From contig JAUNQD010000001.1 of the NCBI GenBank assembly GCA_030536355.1, forward strand, positions 1-64,000: a stretch of DNA of 64,000 bases, read 5' to 3'. Origin of the DNA: Bacillota bacterium. GTDB lineage: Bacteria; Bacillota; Clostridia; Peptostreptococcales; Anaerovoracaceae. A program made the position numbers and the translations under genes. Position 1 is the stretch's first letter; every line of letters begins with the position of its first letter. Below the pieces are notes generated by a model. That model did no database searches. It was not told the DNA's origin and worked only from the letters and a program-made list of their open reading frames with translations. This document shows, piece after piece, positions 35,054-41,860 of the stretch.

Positions 35054-35739
35054 AACTCTATTACCTCATAACTGTGTTCTGATAAATCTATCATCAGCAG
35101 TTTGTTGTATAATGCATCTTCTTTGCCAAGAAGAACTTTGATGGCTTCTGCCGCCTGGATCGCTGAAACAACGGCAGCTGTAAATGACGGGTTGCCTGCA
35201 GAAGTATCAACTGAGGCATCGTTCTCATGTGCAGGATATATCTTCTGAAACAGTTTGTCTCCCGGTCTTGATACACCAACCTGTCCTGACCAGCCACCGA
35301 TAGCACCATGGATAAGCGTAACCTTCTCTTTCTCACATGCGGCTTCAAGGATGAATCTTGTTTTTATGTTATCTACAGCATCTATCACAAGGTCATGTCC
35401 TGCTATGATCTGCCTGCAGTTTTCTTCTGTGAGTTCTACCTGAATTGGTGTGATTTCCACATTGGAGTTTATGAGCTTCATCTGATCCGCAGCTTCCAGC
35501 GCCTTGGATTTGCCAATGTTAGTTTCGTTTGATAACACCTGTCTGTTGAGATTTGTCACATCAAAAGTATCGCAGTCCACTACGGTGAGCTTTCCGACAC
35601 CTATGCGTACCAGATTCTCGATCACTCCCCCGCCAAGGCCACCGCATCCTATAACGCAAACTGATTTTTTGCTGAGAAGATCCTGATCGGATTCTTTTAA
35701 TATTCCAATATTTCTACTGTATCTAGATTTGTCTTTCAT
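35050..35739 (-). CDS. ThiF/MoeB/HesA family adenylyltransferase
   Basis: 229 residues. E1-like: GCGGLGGGVIENL near 31-43 binds ATP, VDCDTFDVTNLNRQ near 54-67 and DAVDNIKTRF near 116-125 are conserved. It would adenylate the GlyGly end of a MoaD/ThiS carrier, and two such carriers are encoded nearby. The paired CxxC zinc motifs of MoeB and ThiF are not present, and no Cys stands at the usual transfer position, so it is a short non-zinc form. AAAGGG before the start. Confidence 0.85.
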   Translation of the reverse strand: MKDKSRYSRNIGILKESDQDLLSKKSVCVIGCGGLGGGVIENLVRIGVGKLTVVDCDTFDVTNLNRQVLSNETNIGKSKALEAADQMKLINSNVEITPIQVELTEENCRQIIAGHDLVIDAVDNIKTRFILEAACEKEKVTLIHGAIGGWSGQVGVSRPGDKLFQKIYPAHENDASVDTSAGNPSFTAAVVSAIQAAEAIKVLLGKEDALYNKLLMIDLSEHSYEVIEL

Positions 35740-35989
35740 AGTACCCTTTATTTCTTCTACGCAGTTGCTACTAGACCATTTTATATAATCAATACGACGA
35801 GTAGAACTCCTTGCGTTTTTTTCATTTTCAACTCTTTTTTCAATGGTTTCGGCAGTTTTTTGAACTCAAATTCATGACTCCAGCCATTTTCTAATGAGCT
35901 GCACCTTTTAATCGTTGAAAACAGAGTTAAACCTACAATAAAATTGATGATTTCTACTCAGGCCCACGTGTATTCTAATGATCCCCTGA
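35740..35989. other. Intergenic region before thiF operon
   Basis: About 250 AT-rich bases between moaD and thiF. On the minus strand TTGATTATATAAAAT near 35790 may contain a -10, and a 14-codon frame (MKKTQGVLLVVLII) ends there. I see no RNA gene or convincing structure; the moaD side lacks a clear terminator. Confidence 0.3.
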
Positions 35990-36226
35990 TCAGCCTCCCG
36001 ACACTTTGGAAAAAGCCTTGATGTAATCGCCTTCGTTCACAGGATCTGTTATCATCACACGCATATTATTGACTGATACGAAGCCGAAATTTCTAACTTC
36101 TCTATAGTTGATGCCAATTACCTGCAGCGCTTCATCTACAGTGCATCCTTCAGGAACTTCAACGATTCGTTCTTCTGCTCCAAACGCCTTACGAAGAGTT
36201 CCTCTCATTACTATGGTCACTTTCAT
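35990..36226 (-). CDS. MoaD/ThiS-like sulfur carrier
   Basis: 78 residues, ubiquitin fold, ending KVSGG with the di-glycine needed for thiocarboxylation. GGAGGTAAC is six bases before the ATG chosen. It is the last gene of the ferredoxin-AOR-moaD operon, and the thiF-type activating enzyme gene lies 250 bases downstream on the same strand. In AOR operons this carrier is thought to supply the dithiolene sulfur for the tungsten pterin. Confidence 0.88.
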   Translation of the reverse strand: MKVTIVMRGTLRKAFGAEERIVEVPEGCTVDEALQVIGINYREVRNFGFVSVNNMRVMITDPVNEGDYIKAFSKVSGG

Positions 36227-36248
36227 AGTTACCTCCAAATGCAAATAT

Positions 36249-36270
36249 GGGGCAGATATTAATCTACCCC
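36249..36270 (-). promoter_or_regulatory. Intercistronic hairpin between AOR gene and moaD
   Basis: On the minus strand gggg-t-agat-taat-atct-g-cccc forms a nine-pair stem with one G-U. No T-run follows. It is probably an mRNA stability or processing element that would keep the abundant AOR message separate from moaD. Confidence 0.45.
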
Positions 36271-36304
36271 AATATTATACATCATATTATTGTGTTTTAC
36301 TATC

Positions 36305-38074
36305 CTACAGAATGCTCTGGATCAGTTCTTCAGGCATTGTGCCATCCTTGTTCCATCCCATTACTTCATAGTACTGGTCAAGCATGTCTTCGAATGCTTC
36401 AGGAGGAATAACCTGACCTGCAGCAGGACCGCTCTTGAGAGCATCCTTGATAACTCTCTTAGGAACTGTATCGTGAGCTCTGTTAAATCCTTCTCTCTGG
36501 TTGAATGCTCTACCGATGTTGAGAACTCTTCTTCCTACTTCGCCCATTTCTTCAGCAGTCCATTCTCTTCCTGTTACGAGAGTCAGAAGTTCTGCCATGA
36601 TGTCATAGCTGATAGTTCCCCAGAAGTCGCAGATGCACAGTGAGAACTTGATAGCATTGAATTCACCCAGGTTGTATACCATCTGGCCCTTGCCTTCAGG
36701 AGTGTATGGAGGAATTGATGCTGCGAACACTTCTTCGTTAGGAGCATATGCTCTCATGTGGCAAGCTCCTCTGTCGGATACAGCGTATGCCAGTGACATT
36801 CCCCATGAACCACGTGGTTCGTACTGAGGATATTCAAGTCCCTTAACCTGCATAGCGAAATCTGTTCCGCCGAACTTTTCTGAAGCGATCTTAACGCCGT
36901 CAGCCAGTTCTGCACCTACGCCTGTTCTTGTTGCCATTTCCTTCAGTAGTCTCAGCATTCCTTCTCCGTCACCGAACTTGATTCCGAAGTCATGCAGACC
37001 CTTTTCTGTCATTTCCATAGCCCAGATGATAGTATCTCCTGCTGAGATAGTATCAAGACCCATGTCGTCAGCAACCTGGTTGAACTTAACGATAGCATAT
37101 GGATCTCTGATGCCTGCGTTTGGTCCTGCTACTGAAATAGTTTCGTATTCAGGTCCTTCACATACAGCATCACCGATCTTCAGGAAGTTACCGCATCCAA
37201 GTCCGCATGATCCGCAGCCACGCTTACCTTCTCTACTTTCCATCAGAACGTCGCCGTTGTATTCAGTCCACTGTTCGTCAGTTGTGTCTGAGAAGTTCTT
37301 CCAAGGCAGGATTCCGCCATCATTACAGGCTTCCAGGAACGCAGTTGTACCTGTGTCATATACGAATGTATTATCTTCCTGGAGAACGTCTTCGTGGAGG
37401 ATTTCCAGGATTCTGTCTGTAGTCTTAACGATATCAGGAACCTTGACTCCGCCTGTACCCTTAACCAGGATAGCCTTCATCTTCTTGGATCCCATTACAG
37501 CACCGATACCGCCTCTTCCTGCCTGTCTATAGTAGTCTGAGTTGATACATGCCATGTTGCTGAGGTTTTCACCTGCAGGTCCGATTGACAGGATGCTGAA
37601 TTCTCTGCCGTATTCTTCTGACAGGATGGATTCAGCTTCGTGTGAGCCCTTGCCCCACAGATCTCCTGCATCTACGAACTTGATTTCATCATCTTCGATA
37701 ACAACGTATCCAGGTTCAGCCAGCTGTCCTTCGAAAATGATCATGTCATATCCTGCGAACTTGATTCTGATACCAGCGTGTCCGCCGATGGAGCAGTCAT
37801 TCATAGTTCCTGTTGCAGGTGACTTGGCAGCTACTGACAGCTTTCCTGAGCATGGTACAGGAGTTCCTGTGAAAGGACCTGTAGTCAGGAACAGCTTGTT
37901 GTCAGGACCGAGAGCATCGATTCCAGGCTGCAGTTCTTCATACATGTATCTGATAACCAGACCCTTAGAACCTACGTACTTTTCTGCAAAGTCCATTCTC
38001 AGCGGTTCTGTGGAGGCTTTCTTTTCAGTGAGGTTTATTCTTAAAACTTTGTTCTGATATCCTAACATTGTCAT
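36305..38074 (-). CDS. aor: Tungsten aldehyde:ferredoxin oxidoreductase (AOR family)
   Basis: 589 residues. It oxidises aldehydes to acids with ferredoxin, or reduces acids when ferredoxin is very reduced, in the cytosol. N-terminal beta domain with TTGPFTGTPVPCSGK near 64-78 and GPAGENL near 165, the GRGGIGAVMGSKK pterin-phosphate region near 187-199, [4Fe-4S] ligands in CGSCGLGC (Cys287, 290, 294) and a later Cys in LCICDFW, DTISAGDT near 347. The start is ATG eight bases after GGAGG; a TTG eight codons up overlaps the ferredoxin stop. Codon bias points to high expression. Its leader carries the 84-nt RNA element described separately. Confidence 0.94.
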   Translation of the reverse strand: MTMLGYQNKVLRINLTEKKASTEPLRMDFAEKYVGSKGLVIRYMYEELQPGIDALGPDNKLFLTTGPFTGTPVPCSGKLSVAAKSPATGTMNDCSIGGHAGIRIKFAGYDMIIFEGQLAEPGYVVIEDDEIKFVDAGDLWGKGSHEAESILSEEYGREFSILSIGPAGENLSNMACINSDYYRQAGRGGIGAVMGSKKMKAILVKGTGGVKVPDIVKTTDRILEILHEDVLQEDNTFVYDTGTTAFLEACNDGGILPWKNFSDTTDEQWTEYNGDVLMESREGKRGCGSCGLGCGNFLKIGDAVCEGPEYETISVAGPNAGIRDPYAIVKFNQVADDMGLDTISAGDTIIWAMEMTEKGLHDFGIKFGDGEGMLRLLKEMATRTGVGAELADGVKIASEKFGGTDFAMQVKGLEYPQYEPRGSWGMSLAYAVSDRGACHMRAYAPNEEVFAASIPPYTPEGKGQMVYNLGEFNAIKFSLCICDFWGTISYDIMAELLTLVTGREWTAEEMGEVGRRVLNIGRAFNQREGFNRAHDTVPKRVIKDALKSGPAAGQVIPPEAFEDMLDQYYEVMGWNKDGTMPEELIQSIL

Positions 38075-38090
38075 ATTGTTCGCCTCCTTT

Positions 38091-38477
38091 TTACTCAAAT
38101 GTCAAAGCATTCTGAGGACATGTCTTGACGCACTTAGGGTCTCCCTGACATGTATCGCAGATATATGCTTTGTCTTCTCTGATTCTAACTACCTTCTTAG
38201 GACACTTTTCTGCACAGAGTCCGCATCCTGAACACTTATCCATGTCAACAGTTATGTATTCACCGATAGTGATAGCATCACAAGGGCAAGCCTTCGCGCA
38301 CAGTCCGCAAAGGATGCAGTAATGGTCAGCGTACTTTAAAGTTCCTTTATCGTAATATGTTTCAATGGCAATTCTCGCCTTAGAAGGAATATATTCCCCT
38401 TCCTTGTATGCGGAACATACCTGTGAGCAAAGCTGACATCCGATGCAGCTTGCTTTGTTGAATTTAAGTCTTTTCAT
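38091..38477 (-). CDS. Multi-cluster ferredoxin partner of AOR
   Basis: 128 residues with four cluster motifs: CIGCQLCSQVC at 11-21, CILCGLCAKAC near 54-64, CSGCGLCAEKC near 83-93, and CDTCQGDPKCVKTC near 105-118. It resembles the small AOR subunit (AorB-like) that carries electrons to or from the tungsten subunit. It lies 16 bases ahead of the AOR gene, GGAAGA before the ATG. Confidence 0.9.
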   Translation of the reverse strand: MKRLKFNKASCIGCQLCSQVCSAYKEGEYIPSKARIAIETYYDKGTLKYADHYCILCGLCAKACPCDAITIGEYITVDMDKCSGCGLCAEKCPKKVVRIREDKAYICDTCQGDPKCVKTCPQNALTFE

Positions 38478-38507
38478 TTGAAAATCTTCCTTTCCACTAT
38501 TTTCCGC

Positions 38508-38567
38508 AAAAAAATAGCAAAGCAGAACTGACCCCTTAACGAATAATGGGGTTAGCTTCTCCTTTGC
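38508..38567 (-). terminator. Riboswitch-type terminator before ferredoxin-AOR operon
   Basis: On the minus strand a long stem joins 38567-38548 with 38535-38517 and is followed by TTTTTTT (38514-38508). The 5' arm contains GCAAAGGAG, which is also the closing strand of the upstream RNA element. The terminator and the element therefore exclude each other. Confidence 0.75.
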
Positions 38568-38642
38568 GCAATGGCAGGCGATAAAATCGCTTTTATCACC
38601 CTATCGTTTTCACCGGCATCGAGTGTCGTATGAAAATCGGAG
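38559..38642 (-). ncRNA. 84-nt structured leader RNA, copy A (candidate riboswitch)
   Basis: Runs from CTCC at 38642 to GGAG at 38559 on the minus strand. Proposed folding in element numbering: P1 1-4 with 81-84; P2 7-12 (UUUUCA) with 31-36 (UGAAAA); P3 46-52 (GAUAAAA) with 57-63 (UUUUAUC) closed by a GCGA loop, extended by GGG/CCU. GACACUCGAUGCCGG (16-30) and GCCUGCCAUUG (64-74) are fully conserved with copy B. Its last strand doubles as the terminator arm, so a stabilised element should permit transcription of the AOR operon. It is not the textbook Moco motif as far as I can tell. Confidence 0.75.
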
Positions 38643-38686
38643 TTCTATTAAAATGTGTTTTGTTTGCTACTTTTGCTTATAGAGGC

Positions 38687-38715
38687 ATTATACATGAATA
38701 AATACTCTTTTTCAA
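38687..38715 (-). promoter_or_regulatory. Promoter of ferredoxin-AOR-moaD operon
   Basis: On the minus strand TTGAAA (38715-38710), 17-base spacer, TATAAT (38692-38687). Transcription would start near 38680, giving a leader of about 200 bases that contains the RNA element and terminator. Confidence 0.75.
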
Positions 38716-38777
38716 CCTTCGATTCCTTATGTAGTTGCTATTGTTATGATATCTCTTTGTTGTTTCTCTATTTGTGA

Positions 38778-38806
38778 TAGACAAAGATTTTTTTATGATA
38801 TATAAT
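38778..38806 (+). promoter_or_regulatory. Promoter of tupABC
   Basis: TAGACA (38778-38783), 17-base spacer, TATAAT (38801-38806), divergent from the AOR operon promoter. The leader to tupA is about 255 bases. Confidence 0.7.
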
Positions 38807-38825
38807 TCCATTGTATAAGTGAATA

Positions 38826-38943
38826 TTGTTCTTCCGAGCATATGTTGCTAAGGCTGCTGTAAACAGCTATGGAATATGTGCCGATGGGTGTCAGGAGAAA
38901 TCCGGGTGCCTCCCGTATTTGGAAAGGAATGATGTTAGAACAG
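38826..38943 (+). ncRNA. Moco/Tuco-type riboswitch candidate before tupA
   Basis: The stretch gcctcccgtatttggaaagg (38908-38927) matches, with one change, the 3' core of the molybdenum-cofactor RNA as I remember it from the E. coli moaA leader (gcctcccgtat-c-tggaaagg). Upstream are gtgccgatggg and a ggagaaatcc GNRA-type hairpin. Outer arms gttct (38828-38832) and agaac (38937-38941) can close the element. The bases ggaatga after the core can pair with tcattcc in the following terminator, an antiterminator. Placement before a tungstate transporter suggests feedback by tungsten or molybdenum cofactor. Confidence 0.6.
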
Positions 38944-38949
38944 GTAATA

Positions 38950-38980
38950 TAAAATTCTTCATTCCGAAGAATTTTTTTAT
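38950..38980 (+). terminator. Leader terminator before tupA
   Basis: aaaattcttc-attcc-gaagaatttt followed by T-run, about 90 bases before the tupA start and just after the putative cofactor-sensing RNA. Its loop and 5' arm (tcattcc) can instead pair with ggaatga at 38926-38932. Confidence 0.8.
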
Positions 38981-39070
38981 TTTATATTACATTTTATATG
39001 TTTTGATGTTATAACTTTCTTTTTTTATACCATCATACATAACAGCAAGTAAACTTAATAGGAGGAAGAC

Positions 39071-39931
39071 ATGAAGAAAAGAATTTTAGCACTGGTCATG
39101 GTGCTGGCAATGGCATTATCCATGACCATAGTTTTCACAGGATGTGGAAACGAAGAAGCAGTTGAAACAAAGGGAACTATCATCCTGGCAACAACTACAA
39201 GCACTAAGGACAGCGGACTGCTGGATGCTATCCTACCTGAATTCACAGCTGAAACAGGTTGGGAAGTTGACGTTGTATCTGTAGGTTCCGGAGAAGCTAT
39301 GCAGATGGGTATGGACGGAGAAGCTGACGTTCTGCTGGTTCATTCACCTGCATCAGAAGCTGAATACGTAGCTAACGGACATGCTGACGAAGACGGCAGA
39401 ATGGACGTTATGTACAACGATTTCGTAGTTGTAGGACCTGAAGAGGATCCTGCAGGCGTTGCTGAAAACGCTGGCGATGACGCTATCGCAGCATTCGAAG
39501 CTATCATGGAAAACGAAGCTACTTTCGTATCAAGAGCTGATGATTCCGGCACTCACAAGAAGGAACTGTCAATTTGGGAAAAGGCTGAACTGACTCCTGC
39601 AGGCGCATGGTACGTTGAAGCTGCAGCAGGCATGGGCGATGTTATCAACATGACTAACGAAAAGCTGGGATACACTCTGGCAGACAGAGCTACTTGGCTG
39701 AACGTTGGCGGCGACACAGACCTGAAGATCGTTTGTGAAAAGGACCCTAGCGGCGTTCTCAACAACCAGTACGGTGTTATCTGTGTTAACCCAGAAAAGA
39801 ACGAAAACATCAACAACGAAGGTGCTAAGGCATTCCAGAACTGGATCGTTTCAGAAGCAACTCAGAAGCTGATCGGCGAATATGGTGTTGAAGAATATGG
39901 CGAAGCACTTTTCATCCCTAACGCTAAATAG
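39071..39931 (+). CDS. tupA: Tungstate-binding lipoprotein TupA
   Basis: 286 residues. Lipoprotein signal with lipobox VFTGCG near residue 24. The tungstate signature ILATTTSTKDSGLLDAILP starts near 37, and DVLLVHSPASE near 88 is also family-specific. It captures tungstate outside the membrane with high selectivity. GGAGGAAGAC before the ATG. First gene of tupABC, behind a long regulated leader. Strongly biased codons. Confidence 0.95.
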   Translation: MKKRILALVMVLAMALSMTIVFTGCGNEEAVETKGTIILATTTSTKDSGLLDAILPEFTAETGWEVDVVSVGSGEAMQMGMDGEADVLLVHSPASEAEYVANGHADEDGRMDVMYNDFVVVGPEEDPAGVAENAGDDAIAAFEAIMENEATFVSRADDSGTHKKELSIWEKAELTPAGAWYVEAAAGMGDVINMTNEKLGYTLADRATWLNVGGDTDLKIVCEKDPSGVLNNQYGVICVNPEKNENINNEGAKAFQNWIVSEATQKLIGEYGVEEYGEALFIPNAK

Positions 39932-39966
39932 TTTGAACGCATAAACTTTTATGCTATACTGAATAT

Positions 39967-40662
39967 ATGGATACTATAGGACAAGGATTTGCAGAAGCAT
40001 TCCGACTGATATTTGCCGGAGATGCTGAAATATTCGAAATCGTTGGCCTGTCTCTGTATGTCTCATTCTCCTCAGTGGTGATATCGACTATATTTGGTAT
40101 CCCACTGGGGATTTTATTAGGCACGAAGACGTTCAGAGGCAAAGGTGCCATCGTGAGGATCATATATACACTTATGAGTTTACCGCCTGTCATTGCAGGT
40201 CTTACGGTATTCCTTATTTTGATGCGAAGAGGACCGCTAGGAAGTCTTCAGCTCAACTACACCGTACCTGCCATGATCATAGCTCAAATATGTCTTGTCA
40301 CACCTATCATTATTGGATTGACATACAACATCGTCAAGGAAAAGGCACCGATCGTAAACAGCCTTGGCATAACCCTTGGTGCAGGCAAACTCCAGAGAAT
40401 GTGGCTTCTCATATACGAAATGCGTGTAGGAATCACCACCTCTGTGATCTCCGGTTTCGGAAGAGCCATCTCAGAAGTTGGTGCAGTCATGATCGTAGGC
40501 GGCAATATCAAAGGTAAGACTCAAGTAATGACAACTTACATATCCCAGCTGAAAGGCATGGGAAATTATGAGCGAGCAGTGGCGGTAGGAATCATCCTGC
40601 TGTGCATTTCATTCGTTGTAACAGCACTGCTCTACCACTTCCAGGAAAGAGAAAGCAGGTGA
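39967..40662 (+). CDS. tupB: Tungstate ABC transporter permease TupB
   Basis: 231 residues, five or six membrane helices. MSLPPVIAGLTVFLILMRRG near 60-80 and the cytoplasmic EAA-like loop GRAISEVGAVMIVGGN near 160-175 that contacts the ATPase. The ribosome site is weak, and translation probably depends on tupA. 35 bases after tupA. Confidence 0.93.
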   Translation: MDTIGQGFAEAFRLIFAGDAEIFEIVGLSLYVSFSSVVISTIFGIPLGILLGTKTFRGKGAIVRIIYTLMSLPPVIAGLTVFLILMRRGPLGSLQLNYTVPAMIIAQICLVTPIIIGLTYNIVKEKAPIVNSLGITLGAGKLQRMWLLIYEMRVGITTSVISGFGRAISEVGAVMIVGGNIKGKTQVMTTYISQLKGMGNYERAVAVGIILLCISFVVTALLYHFQERESR

Positions 40663-40668
40663 TCACAG

Positions 40669-41367
40669 ATGAACATAACATTTGAAAAACTGCAAAAATC
40701 ATATGATGGAAGAAAAGTCCTGGATATAGAAAAAGGCATCATAAAAAGTGGAAGCCGTACGGCTATAATCGGCCCTAACGGAGCCGGAAAGAGCACTTTG
40801 CTCAAGATCCTGGCAGGTCTGGAAAGTGCAGACAGCGGGTCATTGTCATATGATGGTTCTGCTGAATTCCCACAAATGGATGCCACCATGGTTTTTCAGA
40901 AACCATACCTTATCTCAACTACTGTAGAAAAAAACATCGCTTACCCAATGAAACTCAGAGGATTCAGCGATGATGAAATAGAAAAACGTGTCACAGAGCT
41001 GACAGAAGAGCTTGGACTCACTTCCTTTAGAAAGCAGAAAGCTTGGAAGCTTTCAGGAGGAGAAACACAGAAAGTTGCGCTGGCTCGCGCCCTTTCCTTC
41101 AAGCCTAAGCTTCTTCTCCTTGATGAACCGACAGCCAACGTGGATCCTTACACTACAGCTGAAATCGAAAAAATGCTCGTTAAGGCAAGTGAGTATTCCA
41201 CTATAGTTCTCATCACTCATAATTTAGCTCAGGCCAAACGTGTATGCAACGAGGCAATGATGATGCACGAAGGCAAAGTCATTGAATTTGGACTATGTGA
41301 AGAAGTTCTTCTGAAGCCTTCTTCCATCGAGACTCGTCGTTTCGTCGAAGGAGAATTGCTCTTATAA
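40669..41367 (+). CDS. tupC: Tungstate ABC transporter ATPase TupC
   Basis: 232 residues. Walker A GPNGAGKST at about 37-45, Q-loop VFQKPYL near 75, signature LSGGETQKVALARAL near 130-144, Walker B LLLLDEPT near 151-158, and H-loop ITHN near 184. It drives tungstate uptake with TupAB. AGGTGATCACAG precedes the ATG. Confidence 0.94.
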   Translation: MNITFEKLQKSYDGRKVLDIEKGIIKSGSRTAIIGPNGAGKSTLLKILAGLESADSGSLSYDGSAEFPQMDATMVFQKPYLISTTVEKNIAYPMKLRGFSDDEIEKRVTELTEELGLTSFRKQKAWKLSGGETQKVALARALSFKPKLLLLDEPTANVDPYTTAEIEKMLVKASEYSTIVLITHNLAQAKRVCNEAMMMHEGKVIEFGLCEEVLLKPSSIETRRFVEGELLL

Positions 41368-41387
41368 ATCAAGTTTATATTTAGCAG

Positions 41388-41417
41388 TTGACAAATACAT
41401 ACTCTCCAAAGTAAAAT
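41388..41417 (+). promoter_or_regulatory. First promoter of the MOP-type gene
   Basis: TTGACA (41388-41393), 18-base spacer, TAAAAT (41412-41417), just after tupC. The transcript would begin near 41424 and enter the 84-nt element. Confidence 0.65.
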
Positions 41418-41452
41418 AATCGTGGTAGTTAACTGCCAATAAAACTGAATAT

Positions 41453-41536
41453 CTCCGATTCCCGTATGACACTCGATGCCGGCGGGAACGTTAGGGTAGC
41501 GAAAGCGATTTTACTGCCTGCCATTGTGCGAAGGAG
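41453..41536 (+). ncRNA. 84-nt structured leader RNA, copy B (candidate riboswitch)
   Basis: Starts CTCC (41453) and ends GGAG (41536), the same length as copy A with 68/84 identities and no gaps. P2 is UUCCCG with CGGGAA, against UUUUCA/UGAAAA in copy A: three compensated pairs (9/34, 10/33, 12/31). In P3, pairs 46/63 and 47/62 also switch in compensation. As in copy A, the final strand (GUGCGAAGGAG) is the 5' arm of an intrinsic terminator, so folding of the element should favour read-through into the molybdenum hydroxylase gene. Confidence 0.75.
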
Positions 41537-41590
41537 ACTTGATAAAAACGGATTTTAATATTCTATCAAGCCTGTCTGCGCACTTTTTTA
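41526..41590 (+). terminator. Riboswitch-type terminator before the MOP-type gene
   Basis: 41526-41544 pairs with 41564-41583 (outer gtgcg/cgcac, inner cttgata/tatcaag), followed by TTTTTT. It overlaps the last 11 bases of copy B. Confidence 0.75.
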
Positions 41591-41686
41591 TTGTAATAAA
41601 ACACATTCATTAAGACCACCGTTTGATTTTAATGGGTTTGCTGTTTACTTGCTGATCATTACATAGAAAAGTGCGCAGGCCGGCTT
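41568..41686 (+). repeat. Inverted repeat, 20-base arms, in the MOP leader
   Basis: aagcctgtctgcgcactttt (41568-41587) and aaaagtgcgcaggccggctt (41667-41686) are complementary at 18 of 20 positions across 79 bases. The first arm is the 3' arm of the riboswitch-type terminator; the second is followed by a T-run (gttgtttttt). The second arm could compete with the terminator or act as a back-up terminator. Confidence 0.55.
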
Positions 41687-41752
41687 GTTGTTTTTTGAAC
41701 ACATAAATATAGCATTTACAGCAATTTAATCGCTGTTTTCTCTGCCCATTTA

Positions 41753-41782
41753 TTGACACTTATGCACTAAAATTGTTAAAAT
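41753..41782 (+). promoter_or_regulatory. Second promoter of the MOP-type gene
   Basis: TTGACA (41753-41758), 18-base spacer, TAAAAT (41777-41782), 80 bases before the start and downstream of the RNA element. It would give basal expression that bypasses the leader control. Confidence 0.55.
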
Positions 41783-41860
41783 ATTATTACAAATGTCCAT
41801 GTGACATATTGATCAGCAAGTAATAAGTTAAATCTATTAAAATCAAACGGAGGCAATTTT

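Noticed and set aside
35740..35989. Possible tRNA or riboswitch before thiF
   Set aside because: No cloverleaf, no terminator and no recognisable core could be found.
38826..39014. 62-codon frame ahead of tupA
   Set aside because: It covers the structured leader and terminator and lacks a ribosome site.
38478..41860. Mobile-element explanation for the two 84-nt repeats on opposite strands
   Set aside because: There is no transposase and no target duplication. Both copies sit exactly between promoter and gene with compensated base pairs, which fits a functional RNA rather than an insertion.
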